DNA of 64,000 nt from Phaeovulum veldkampii DSM 11550 (GTDB lineage Bacteria; Pseudomonadota; Alphaproteobacteria; Rhodobacterales; Rhodobacteraceae): positions 22,797 to 86,796 of the forward strand of contig NZ_PZKF01000014.1 of the NCBI RefSeq assembly GCF_003034995.1, written 5' to 3'. Under the pieces are notes generated by a model. That model made no database searches, was not told the origin of the DNA, and saw only the letters and a list, made by a program, of their open reading frames with translations. The translations under genes were made by a program, and so were the position numbers. Of the stretch, positions 1 to 9,687 are shown one piece after another. How positions within the stretch are numbered: position 1 is the first letter of the stretch; each line of letters begins with the position of its first letter.

Positions 1-537
1 CCCGCCGACCCAGCCCAGAATGCCGTAAAACAGCAAAAGCCCCATCAGCCCCAGCCAGAACACCGGCATCGAATAGCCGGCAAGGCCCACCAGGCGCACC
101 AACTGGTCAACCCAGGTGCCGGGCCGTGTGGCCGCCAGAATGCCCGCAGGCACGCCCACCAGAACGCCGAAGATCGTGGCGATACTGGCCAGTTCCAGTG
201 TGGCGGGAAAATAGCGGGCGATTTCTTCGGCAATCGGTTCGCGCGTGCGCAACGAGGTGCCCAGATCGCCGGTCACCGCATCGCCCACATAGATCAGGAA
301 CTGCCGCCACAGCGGCTGATCCAGCCCCAGCGCCTCGCGCACGGCGTTGTATTGTTCGGTCGTGGCACGCTCGCCCACGATCGACAACACCGGGTCGATC
401 GGCACGACGCGGGCGATGACAAAGGTCACCAGCAGCAGGCCCAGGAAGGTGGCGCCCAAGGTTAACGCCAGCCCCGCAAAACTGCGCAGGCCCGCGGTCA
501 GGCGGCGGGATCGGGAAGGGGAGGAGGTATGTGCCAT
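1..537 (-). CDS. ABC transporter permease, DppB/OppB family (3' end outside window)
   Basis: The reading frame from the ATG at 537 runs through all 179 codons to the window edge, so the C-terminal half is missing. The N-terminus carries a hydrophobic segment (about residues 18-42), then the text typical of dipeptide/oligopeptide permease 1: a DPVLSIVGERAT stretch, an ALGLDQP motif, and GDLGTSLRTREP before the second membrane segment. It should sit in the inner membrane and form the channel for the solute bound by the adjacent periplasmic protein, whose gene lies just upstream in the same direction. A start at 537 is supported by the purine-rich GGGAGG-like context only weakly, but there is no better candidate. 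Substrate cannot be told from sequence; peptide, nickel or glutathione importers share this fold. Confidence 0.88.
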   Translation of the reverse strand, partial: MAHTSSPSRSRRLTAGLRSFAGLALTLGATFLGLLLVTFVIARVVPIDPVLSIVGERATTEQYNAVREALGLDQPLWRQFLIYVGDAVTGDLGTSLRTREPIAEEIARYFPATLELASIATIFGVLVGVPAGILAATRPGTWVDQLVRLVGLAGYSMPVFWLGLMGLLLFYGILGWVGG

Positions 538-545
538 AGTGAAAA

Positions 546-573
546 ACCCGGAGCCCAGATGAGGGCTCCGGGT
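546..573 (-). terminator. Intercistronic hairpin with T-tract between binding-protein and permease genes
   Basis: A perfect 11-bp inverted repeat (ACCCGGAGCCC / GGGCTCCGGGT) with a 6-nt loop lies between the stop of the solute-binding protein and the start of the permease. Read on the minus strand it is followed by a run of five T. Such a structure commonly lets the binding protein be made in excess over the permease, either by partial termination or by protecting the upstream mRNA end. That role is inferred. Confidence 0.7.
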
Positions 574-579
574 CGTGTC

Positions 580-2181
580 TTACTTGGTCACAAGCCAGTA
601 GCTGGCGCTGTCGGTCGAGCCGCCGGTGTAGAAGCCCGAGACATTGGCCTGCATTACCGTTTGGTTGATCGACTGGAACATCGTGACAAAGGCCGAATTG
701 GCCTGATGGCGGCGCTGGATGTCTTCATAGAGCGCACGGCGCTTGTCGGTGTCGCGTTCCTCGACCGCAGCCATGGTCATCGCGTTCAACTCGGCCGGAT
801 CCCAGGCGTTGCGCCAGGCGAGCGAGCCGGTCAGCTTGGCTTCGTCCGAGTTGTCGGTGTTCAGCGCGAAGGTGGAGGCGTTGGTGTGCGGGTCGGGATA
901 ATCCGGCCCCCAGTTCTGGATCGTGATCCCGTGCTGACGGGCGCGATACAGTTCCAGCACCTCTTTGCCGGTGGCCACCTGCAACTCGACCGTGATGCCC
1001 GCCTGACCGAACGTGTTCTGGATCGACTGCGCCATGTCCATGATGTCTTGCCTGTTGCGCACGTTCAACGTGACGGTGAACGGCGCCACGCCCGCATCTG
1101 CCATGATCTGCTTGGCCTTTTCGACATCCAGCTTGTAGGGGGTGTCGTCGATCGCGCCCAGATAGCCTTGCGGCAGGAACGACTGGTGAACCATGAACTG
1201 GCCCTTGAGGAAGGAATTGGTCATCCCCTCATAATCCACCAGCCAGCGCATCGCCTCTTGCACGGCGGGGTTGTTCAGTGGCTCGACCTTCTGGTTCAGC
1301 GACAGGTAGAACACATAACCCGCCACATCCTCTTGCAGCTTGAGCGCCGGGTTGGCGGCCAGCGCGGGTGAATCGATGGTGGAAACCTCGCGCCCGATGT
1401 CGATGTCACCCTTTTCCAGCAGCAGGCGCTGGGTCGCGGTTTCGGGCACATGGCGCATGAACACGCGCTTCAGCGTGGCATCGCCGCGCCAGTGGCCCTC
1501 GCGCGCCTCCAGCACATAGCCTTCCAGCGCCTTGAAGGATTTGAGCACATAGGCGCCGGTCCCGGCCGAGTTCGATTTCAGCCATTCGTTGCCCATGTCG
1601 CCGTTCACGTCGTGCTGCGACACTGTCAGTTCATCAACGATGCCGCCGACCTGCGCGGTCAGGCAGTTGTAAAAGAACGACGGCGCATAGGGCTTGTCGG
1701 TGACGATGATCAACTTGCCATCCTCGACACGGACATTCTGTTCCACGTTTTCTGGCGTCAGGCCGAACTGGGTCAGGATAAAGGCGGGGTTCTTGTTCAG
1801 CATCACCACGCGGCGGATCGAATAGGCCGCATCCTCGGCCCGCACCGGATTGCCCGATGAAAAGCTGACGCCGGGGCGCATGGTGAAGGTGTAAGTCACG
1901 CCGTCTTCGGCGACCGACCAGCTTTCGGCAAGGCCGGGCACCAGTTCGCCGGGCTTTGTCGGGTCAAGTTCGACCAGCGAGTCATAAAGGTTGTTGGTGG
2001 TGTCGGTGCCCGAGAACTCGAACGCCTCGGCCGGGTCAAAGCTGATGATGTCGTCGATTGCATCGGCGATCACCAGCGTATCGGCGGGCGTCGCCGCCAT
2101 CAGCGCGGACGGTGCCGCGCCCAGCATCAGGGCGGCGGCCAGCGCAAGCCCGAGCTTGGTGATATTGGGGGTGTGAAGCAT
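580..2181 (-). CDS. ABC transporter substrate-binding protein, family 5 (DppA/OppA-like)
   Basis: Periplasmic receptor of 533 residues for a peptide-type ABC importer. The start at 2181 is preferred over an in-frame codon at 2250, because it has an AGGGAG ribosome site 8 nt upstream and is followed at once by a signal peptide: a charged N-terminus, a long Leu/Ala core, and a cleavage site near the ALMA motif at residues 25-29. The mature part has family-5 hallmarks: the DTTNNLYDSLVELDP segment, LAESWSVAEDGVTYTFTMRPGV, and a later NWGPDYPDPHT stretch. It is followed by a permease gene in the same direction. The 127 bp to puhE (2182-2308) hold the ribosome site and no other gene I can support. 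It marks the left border of the photosynthesis cluster and has no evident link to photosynthesis. Confidence 0.93.
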   Translation of the reverse strand: MLHTPNITKLGLALAAALMLGAAPSALMAATPADTLVIADAIDDIISFDPAEAFEFSGTDTTNNLYDSLVELDPTKPGELVPGLAESWSVAEDGVTYTFTMRPGVSFSSGNPVRAEDAAYSIRRVVMLNKNPAFILTQFGLTPENVEQNVRVEDGKLIIVTDKPYAPSFFYNCLTAQVGGIVDELTVSQHDVNGDMGNEWLKSNSAGTGAYVLKSFKALEGYVLEAREGHWRGDATLKRVFMRHVPETATQRLLLEKGDIDIGREVSTIDSPALAANPALKLQEDVAGYVFYLSLNQKVEPLNNPAVQEAMRWLVDYEGMTNSFLKGQFMVHQSFLPQGYLGAIDDTPYKLDVEKAKQIMADAGVAPFTVTLNVRNRQDIMDMAQSIQNTFGQAGITVELQVATGKEVLELYRARQHGITIQNWGPDYPDPHTNASTFALNTDNSDEAKLTGSLAWRNAWDPAELNAMTMAAVEERDTDKRRALYEDIQRRHQANSAFVTMFQSINQTVMQANVSGFYTGGSTDSASYWLVTK

Positions 2182-2308
2182 CTGAAACTCCCTGCTTTTT
2201 GTGTTTTTCTGGTCGGTCGGATTCTGATCCTGACCGCCACACTGTGCCAATAGGGCGGCGGGGCGCGGGCGATGTCAAGCTGTCAAACAGATGGGTCTGG
2301 CGCCCGCA

Positions 2309-3127
2309 TCAAATGCGGTTGGCATCCTTGCCAAGGGCGTCGTCGGGCCGATCCTTGGGGTTCGGCATCATCCAGCGCCACAGTTTCTGGTCGGGCAGGG
2401 GCAGCACCATGAACCAATGCTCCAGCAGCGCCAGCAGCGTCAGCGCCGACAGCAGGGCAAACCCAACCGCGGCGCCCGGCGTTTGCGCATACCAGATGCG
2501 TTCCAGCCAGCACGAGCCGGCAAATGTCAGCGCCGTGACCGAAACCGGAAACAGCGGATTCATCGCCGCATGGCGGAAATGGCTGGGCAGATGTTCCAGC
2601 GGGCGGGGCAGAAACTCGGTGTTGATCTTGGGCACGCCGAAAAACAGGTTCAGCTTGGCCGAGATGCGGGCAAAAAACAGCACCGCATAGGTCCAGAAGC
2701 CAAAGATGTTGTCAGCCCCGCGGGTGAAGAAAAACAGCCCCACCAAGCCGATCAGCAGCGCAATCTCGTGCCAGGCGATGGTGCCGATAGCGCGCAGGAA
2801 CCGCTGGAACAGCGGCGTCCAGGCCGGGCAGGGGCGACGATTCGGGCCGGTGATGATGCCCGACAGAAACGCCAGTTCGATCCAGCCCCAGATCGCCAGC
2901 GCCGACAGAAATGCGATGTAGGCGCCGTTGACGGTCATGTCGTCATGGCTCAGGTGGATGCCAAACAGACCCACCCCCAGCAGCGGCAGGAAATAGACGA
3001 CCGACAGCAGATGCTGATGCGGCCCGCCATTGTCGGCATGGCGCACGCGCCACAACAGGATGCCGGTGGAAAACCACCAGAAGAAAAGCGCGATCAGGCC
3101 CGCAACCCAGGGGTTAGCCAAACTCAT
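2309..3127 (-). CDS. puhE: PuhE, putative photosynthetic complex assembly protein (DUF3623)
   Basis: A 272-residue integral membrane protein with about seven hydrophobic segments and conserved-looking charged motifs between them (RVRHADNGGPHQH near residue 27, GIHLSHDD near 56, FFARISAKLNLFFGVP near 150). Length, topology and position downstream of acsF match PuhE (the orf277/DUF3623 family) of Rhodobacter clusters, where it affects reaction-centre and bacteriochlorophyll accumulation; its biochemistry is unknown. It is the last gene of the long bchF-to-puhE superoperon. It is separated from acsF by 78 bp containing a stable hairpin, and has a GACGGAGG ribosome site before its ATG. Confidence 0.9.
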   Translation of the reverse strand: MSLANPWVAGLIALFFWWFSTGILLWRVRHADNGGPHQHLLSVVYFLPLLGVGLFGIHLSHDDMTVNGAYIAFLSALAIWGWIELAFLSGIITGPNRRPCPAWTPLFQRFLRAIGTIAWHEIALLIGLVGLFFFTRGADNIFGFWTYAVLFFARISAKLNLFFGVPKINTEFLPRPLEHLPSHFRHAAMNPLFPVSVTALTFAGSCWLERIWYAQTPGAAVGFALLSALTLLALLEHWFMVLPLPDQKLWRWMMPNPKDRPDDALGKDANRI

Positions 3128-3161
3128 GGCGCCTCCGTCGGTGCAGGGCGCAGGCGATCAG

Positions 3162-3182
3162 GGGGCGCCGGTTCGGCGCCCC
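3162..3182 (-). other. Intercistronic hairpin between acsF and puhE
   Basis: A perfect 8-bp stem (GGGGCGCC / GGCGCCCC) with a 5-nt loop sits in the 78-bp gap. No T-tract follows on the minus strand, so it is more likely an mRNA 3'-end stabiliser or processing boundary than a full terminator. Confidence 0.6.
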
Positions 3183-3205
3183 TTTGCCGGTCTTTCGGCT
3201 CTGGC

Positions 3206-4288
3206 TCAATAGCTTGGCTCCAGCCGGACGCTGGCGGGCGGCGTGTTGCGCTTGGACGGAATGGTATACAGCGCGGCAAAGGCAAGGCCCGCCATCGTTC
3301 CAGCGATGCCGCGCGCGATCATCCCGCCAAGGCCGCCGGTCTGGCGAGCCTTGTCCATCGCGATGAAGGCGCGGTTCATCCGCTCCAGATTGGGGCGCCA
3401 GCGCGGATGGTCGATATCCAGCTCGATCGGAAATATCTGCCGCGCAATGGTGGATGTCTTGCGATAGACCTCCTGATCATACCAGTCGATATCCACCCCC
3501 AGCGCCTTGTGAAAGGCGGGGCGGGCATGGTCGCGCACCCACATCGTGGAATAGACTGCGGTCAGGAAGAACTTGATCCAGTAGACATTGACGCCCGTGG
3601 TCAGTTTCGGATCGGTGCGCATCAGCAGGGCAAAGGCCTCGCCATGGCTGAACTCATCGTTGCACCATTCCTTGAACCATTTGAAGATCGGGTGGAACCG
3701 ATGTTCGGGATGCGCCTCAAGGTGGCGGAAGATCGTGATGTAGCGCGCGTAGCCGATCTTTTCCGACAGGTAGGTGGCGTAGTAGATGAACTTCGGCTTG
3801 AAATAGGTGTATTTCTTGGCCTTGGTCAGAAACCCGAGGTTCACCGCAATGCCCGCCTCGCGCAGCGCATCATTGATGAAACCCGCGTGGCGCGCCTCAT
3901 CCCGGCTCATGTAGCTGAAAAGTTCGCAGATGTCGGGGTTGGTGCCGCGGCGCTTCATTTCCTTGTAAAGCACGCAGCCCGAAAACTCGGCGGTGCAGGA
4001 CGACACCAGAAAGTCGATGAATTCCACCCGCAGTTCGGGGTCCATCGCCGCCCAGTCGATCTGGTCCCAGTCGGCGGTCTTTTTGAAATGGCCGCGGTTC
4101 GGGTCGCTTTTCATCTGGGCGATCAGCGCATCCCAGTCCTCGCGCACCGAGGTCACGTCGATCCGGTCCAGTTCGTCAAAGTCGGTGGTGTAAAAGCGTG
4201 GGTTCAACAGCGTGGTTTCGGTCGCCATCGCCGTGGTGTCGGCGAATGCCGGCGCCCCCACCTGCGGGGTATCGGTCAGCGCGTTCAT
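3206..4288 (-). CDS. acsF: AcsF, oxygen-dependent Mg-protoporphyrin IX monomethyl ester cyclase
   Basis: Diiron oxidase that closes ring E of the bacteriochlorophyll precursor, turning Mg-protoporphyrin monomethyl ester into divinyl protochlorophyllide with O2. From the ATG at 4288 it is 360 residues, the usual size. Diiron-ligand motifs are visible: EFSG at 101-104, EARH at 131-134 and DEFSHGE at 211-217. A further in-frame codon at 4321 would add 11 residues of no family resemblance. The chosen ATG overlaps the stop of bciE as ATGA, which argues for coupled synthesis with that partner. The anaerobic counterpart bchE is about 15 kb away, so the organism can form the ring with or without oxygen. 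Confidence 0.96.
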   Translation of the reverse strand: MNALTDTPQVGAPAFADTTAMATETTLLNPRFYTTDFDELDRIDVTSVREDWDALIAQMKSDPNRGHFKKTADWDQIDWAAMDPELRVEFIDFLVSSCTAEFSGCVLYKEMKRRGTNPDICELFSYMSRDEARHAGFINDALREAGIAVNLGFLTKAKKYTYFKPKFIYYATYLSEKIGYARYITIFRHLEAHPEHRFHPIFKWFKEWCNDEFSHGEAFALLMRTDPKLTTGVNVYWIKFFLTAVYSTMWVRDHARPAFHKALGVDIDWYDQEVYRKTSTIARQIFPIELDIDHPRWRPNLERMNRAFIAMDKARQTGGLGGMIARGIAGTMAGLAFAALYTIPSKRNTPPASVRLEPSY

Positions 4289-4581
4289 GGCCGCACCGCC
4301 TCGGAGAACGAGAATTCGCACAGCTCCATTACTTCGAACTGGCCGGTGGCTTTGGTCCAGAGCCGCTCCAGCAGGCTGGCGCGGGTGATCGTGGCGACGC
4401 GGTCTTCGGTCACGACCTCGCCGAAGGCGGCGGTCACCGGCGCGCCATGCACCTGCACCTCGTCGCCGGGGTTGACCACGGCGCCGTTGTTGAAGCGCAC
4501 ATGCGCATGCAGGCTTTCGAAACGGTGAGAGACCTCTACGGTGCAGGGCACCGTCTCGGTCGTCCTGGTGAACACTCCCAT
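4285..4581 (-). CDS. bciE: BciE, auxiliary subunit of the AcsF cyclase
   Basis: A 98-residue soluble protein encoded immediately before acsF, with its TGA overlapping the acsF ATG. Alphaproteobacterial AcsF cyclases are known to need the small protein BciE encoded at this position; size and neighbourhood fit. The start MGVFTRTTETV at 4581 is favoured; an in-frame codon at 4626 would overlap puhC. The sequence is rich in beta-type segments (VEVSHRFESLHAHVRF, GDEVQVHGAP) and has no membrane segment or metal motif. Assignment rests mainly on position and length rather than on a diagnostic motif. Confidence 0.82.
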   Translation of the reverse strand: MGVFTRTTETVPCTVEVSHRFESLHAHVRFNNGAVVNPGDEVQVHGAPVTAAFGEVVTEDRVATITRASLLERLWTKATGQFEVMELCEFSFSEAVRP

Positions 4582-4603
4582 CCCATATCTCCCTGATAGG
4601 TGG

Positions 4604-5053
4604 TCATTCTGGCAGCAACCGCGCAAAGGCTGCCTTGTTCTCTCCGAACGCGGTCAGCTCGATGCTCCATCCGGTTTCGGGGTCATGCACCACAAGCCTG
4701 CCGTTGGCATAGCGCTGCAACCGGACAGGTTTGTCCATCGCTATGCGGTGTACTCGGCGGGTGTGGGACAGCCCATCGCGGATAACGGCGAAGAACCCGC
4801 CGTTTTCCAGATCCACAAGCACCTCTCCCGTGGCGCCGCGGACAGTGACGGCGTTTTTATCGCCGCTAATCGAAATGACACGCTCGGCCACGATCTGTGA
4901 AGGCTCGGGCCGTCCGACCGTTTCCCGTCCGGTCAGGCGTGCATAGCTTACAAGCGCCAGTGACACCAGCACCAGCGCGCCCATCGCCAGCAACAGCGGG
5001 CGCGGGATAAGATCCTTGTCAGGATCGTGACGAAACTTCGGTTCTGCAGGCAT
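4604..5053 (-). CDS. puhC: PuhC, photosynthetic complex assembly protein
   Basis: A 149-residue protein with one membrane anchor (about residues 19-38, LLLAMGALVLVSLALVSYA) and a beta-rich periplasmic domain, as in PuhC of Rhodobacter. PuhC supports assembly and organisation of the reaction centre-LH1 core complex. The start at 5053 has an AGGAG ribosome site and lies 11 bp after puhB. Context puhA-puhB-puhC is the standard order. Confidence 0.92.
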   Translation of the reverse strand: MPAEPKFRHDPDKDLIPRPLLLAMGALVLVSLALVSYARLTGRETVGRPEPSQIVAERVISISGDKNAVTVRGATGEVLVDLENGGFFAVIRDGLSHTRRVHRIAMDKPVRLQRYANGRLVVHDPETGWSIELTAFGENKAAFARLLPE

Positions 5054-5064
5054 CCCGGCTCTCC

Positions 5065-5727
5065 TCATTCCGCCAGCTGCGGTGCGGCGCCTGCGCCCTG
5101 TTCGGGCATCTTGAGCGTCACAACGGGTTTGCTGATGCGGCTTTCGGCGGCCGAGGTCAGAATTTGGGCCACGTTGGCGGCATCGGGGATGCAGCGCAGC
5201 GCAGGTTCGGGTTGCCGCATGTGCCATGGGCGGACATGTGGCCAGATCGCCATATAGGCCAACCGGGTGTTGCCCTTGAGCTTGAGGGCGATGGTCCCGG
5301 TTCCGCCGCTGCGGAGGTCAAGACCAGCGCTTTCAAGCTGGGCATAGGGCAGGTTGAGCGTGACACTCAGCGCGGCCCCGATCCGCATGACAACGCGGGC
5401 AGAGGTGATTGTGTAGACGGTGGCCCTGGCCTGCGCCCAGGCAAGGCCGACGATGATGGCCGAGCCCAGAAGCCCCAGGATGAGGTACAAAAGCCCGGTA
5501 GACATGACCGCCGAAACGGCCTTGTCAGGCTCGGCTGCGGACCATGCCGCCCAGCCGCGCCAAAGCACGACCAAAGCGAAATAGCCCGCCAGCCAGTTCA
5601 GCAAAAACGCCTCACGCGCGAGCGCCCAGGTTGACGGGCGCCCCTGCCACAGCAGGGTTTCGCCCGCGGGGGGCCGCGCCGGAAGACCCGGCATCGGCTC
5701 GAAGGCGAAATCGTCGTGATCAGACAT
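5065..5727 (-). CDS. puhB: PuhB, reaction centre assembly protein
   Basis: A 220-residue inner-membrane protein. It starts with a soluble stretch (GETLLWQGRPS near residue 23), has hydrophobic segments at about 37-60 and 75-97, and then a PH-like domain beginning at ARATVYTITSARVVMRIG. PuhB is a dimeric assembly factor that helps build the reaction centre. It lies directly downstream of puhA and upstream of puhC. The start is the only ATG fitting the family, 21 bp after the puhA stop. Confidence 0.94.
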   Translation of the reverse strand: MSDHDDFAFEPMPGLPARPPAGETLLWQGRPSTWALAREAFLLNWLAGYFALVVLWRGWAAWSAAEPDKAVSAVMSTGLLYLILGLLGSAIIVGLAWAQARATVYTITSARVVMRIGAALSVTLNLPYAQLESAGLDLRSGGTGTIALKLKGNTRLAYMAIWPHVRPWHMRQPEPALRCIPDAANVAQILTSAAESRISKPVVTLKMPEQGAGAAPQLAE

Positions 5728-5748
5728 TGGCGTTTCCTCGGGGGCAGG

Positions 5749-6507
5749 TCAGAAGAGTTTCGGCTTCGCGTCGGCGCAATACATCGTGCCACCGGCGAAA
5801 TACGCGCAGATTTTTTCTTCTTCAAGCATCGAGATTTCGGTCATCGACTTGGTCTGCGGGACCGAGGCGAAGGCCGCCGAGCTGATCGACTGCACCACAA
5901 CGGCGTGTTTCTTGATGATCGCCATGGTCATCGGCACCAGGCATTTGCCGCCCGAGGCCAGATCAACCTCAAGATAGCGTACCATGTGCTCGGCCACGTC
6001 CACCCACATTTCGGTGACGGTGCCGACGGTTTTCATGTCATTGGCGATGACCGGCAGACCGCGCGGGTCACGACCGGCCGACACAAAGAACGCACTGGCG
6101 ACCGACATCGGCACGACCTTGGCGTGGCCGTGGCCATCCAGTTCGGGAATGTCGCGGCGCGGCGCCCAGGAGGCCGGGCCGACGCCGTCGAGCATCGGGT
6201 TGCCCGTCGGCGCGTGGGGGAAGCCGTCGTTCACGGCGGTCCGCGCCAGCGCGACGTCGCGGGCTTCTTTCTTGTAGTCGGGAACGGTCACTTCACCGCG
6301 GCCGTGCGGCAGCTTGAAGGTCTTTTGCGAGGGCAGCGGGAACGGACCCTGGTTGACCGCCGGGCCACCGTCTTCGTTCTCCAGCGGATAGCCTTCGCGC
6401 ATGTTTTCAGTCTGCAGATAGTACACGAGCAGAGCGAAGAAGAGCCAGAAGCTCCAGATCGCGAGGCTCGCGAGATCGAAGTCTCCGAAGAAGTTAACGC
6501 CAACCAT
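5749..6507 (-). CDS. puhA: PuhA, photosynthetic reaction centre H subunit
   Basis: A 252-residue reaction-centre subunit with a single N-terminal membrane helix (about residues 12-31) and a large cytoplasmic beta-barrel domain. The [17 protein letters not shown] segment after the helix and the [20 protein letters not shown] segment are characteristic. H stabilises the L/M core and carries protons to the QB site. The codon choice and a strong GGAGGACA ribosome site suit an abundant protein. It follows lhaA by 27 bp, and in relatives puhA also has its own promoter inside lhaA. Confidence 0.98.
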   Translation of the reverse strand: MVGVNFFGDFDLASLAIWSFWLFFALLVYYLQTENMREGYPLENEDGGPAVNQGPFPLPSQKTFKLPHGRGEVTVPDYKKEARDVALARTAVNDGFPHAPTGNPMLDGVGPASWAPRRDIPELDGHGHAKVVPMSVASAFFVSAGRDPRGLPVIANDMKTVGTVTEMWVDVAEHMVRYLEVDLASGGKCLVPMTMAIIKKHAVVVQSISSAAFASVPQTKSMTEISMLEEEKICAYFAGGTMYCADAKPKLF

Positions 6508-6534
6508 TTAAGTGTCCTCCGTGGTTAGGCAGGG

Positions 6535-7964
6535 TCAGGTGGGAAAGTCGGCAATGCCGACCTTGCGAGTGCCACCCTGGGGTTCAGAAGGAAGGATCAC
6601 GGTCCGCACCAGCGGGCCGAGAACGATGAGTGTTGCAAACAGCAACGCGATTTCGACTTGGTAGACAAAGGTGTAGCCGATTGCTGGCGTGTCAAAGACA
6701 TCGCCCGCCTTGCCCGAATGGGCGAAGCTGCCAACAAGATCGCGCAGGCCGCCGCCCAGAGCGATCGAAAGCCCGGCCGCCGTGGCCTGCGCCGCGCCCC
6801 AGGCGCCCAGCACAAGCCCGCGGCCCGCAACGCCGGACCCCGGCATCGCCATTGCCGCCGTCAGCGTGGCGACAGAGAACAGTCCGCCGCCCAGACCGAT
6901 GCCAAAGGCCCCAGCGTAGAACAACGTCGGCGAGTCGGTCGGGGCCGAGAGAACAACCGCGCTGAAGGCCGCAATCCCGATCAGGATGCCACGGCCCGCC
7001 ATGCGGTAAGGGTCCATCCCGCGCACCAGCCAGCGCGCCGAGGCGGTAAAGCCCAAAAGCGCCCCGGTAGCCCACATTGCCGTCAACAACGTGGTGGCCG
7101 AGACCGACATCCCCAGAATCTCGCCGCCGTAGGGTTCCAGCAGCACATCCTGCATGTTGAAGGCAAACGTGCCCAGAACCACCACAACCAACAGCCGCGC
7201 CACCGAGCCGGATGCCATCAGATCTGCCCATGCCGCCGCAAAGGTGGGCCTGGCCGCCGCGCGTTCCGCATCGGAGATGACAGAGATTTTTTCCTGCTTC
7301 CACAACGCAACAAGGTTCAGCGCAACGGTTGCCGCGGCACAGCCCTGCACCACACGGACCAACCGGATGTCCGAAAAGTCACGCAGCAGCCAGCCGACGA
7401 TCACCGCGGTCAGCCCCATCCCCACCAGGAACGCTACATACAGCAGCGCGACCACGCGGGGGCGGGTTTCATCGGTCGCGCGGTCAGAGGCCAGCGCCAG
7501 CCCCGCGGTCTGCGTCATATGCATGCCAAGGCCGGTCATCAGAAAGGCCAACGCCGCCAGCGCTTCGCCTGCCCAAGTCGGCCCCAGAACCTGATCGCCC
7601 GACAGAACGATCAGCGCAAACGGCATGATCGCCAGCCCGCCCATCTGCCACAGCGAGCCGAACCAAAGGTAAGGCACCCGCTTCCAGCCCAGAGAGCTGC
7701 GATAAGTGTCTGATTTGAAGCCAAGAAGCGCCCGGAATGGCGCCACCAGGACCGGCAGCGCGATCATGATCGCCACCACGATCGTGGGAACCGACAGCTC
7801 CACGATCATCACCCGGTTCAGCGTGCCCACCAGCAGCGCGGTGGCCATGCCGACCGACACCTGAAACAGCGACAGACGCAGCAGTTGGCCCATCGGCAGG
7901 CCCTCGGAGGCTGCATCCGCGAAGGGCAGCATACCGGGACTGAACCGAGGGGCCTTGCGTGGTT

Positions 7965-7968
<4 letters not shown>
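6535..7968 (-). CDS. lhaA: LhaA, LH1 assembly factor (PucC/MFS family)
   Basis: A 477-residue transporter-like membrane protein with about 12 hydrophobic segments. It begins with a cytoplasmic tail followed by LRLSLFQVSVGMATALLVGTLNRVMIVEL, the signature of the PucC/LhaA/Bch2 family, and has ALLGFKSDTYRSSLGWKRVPYLW in the first cytoplasmic loop. LhaA is needed for LH1 assembly, probably by handing bacteriochlorophyll to the alpha/beta polypeptides. Its ATG overlaps the bchM stop. A paralogue of the same family lies between bchG and bchP in this window. Confidence 0.95.

Positions 7969-9683
<1,715 letters not shown>

Positions 9684-9687
<4 letters not shown>

Noticed and set aside
2273..2289. 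TGT-N11-ACA repeat between the importer and puhE
   Set aside because: Spacing is 11, not 12, and no photosynthesis promoter is expected at this operon end.
2291..4528. 745-codon open frame antisense to puhE, acsF and bciE
   Set aside because: Composition is Arg/Gly/Gln-rich shadow coding of a high-GC strand; the opposite strand has clear homologues and ribosome sites.
4581..4607. ATGA at the puhC stop suggesting a fifth bridge ORF toward bciE
   Set aside because: The frame opened there is not in phase with the bciE ATG and does not stop on it.
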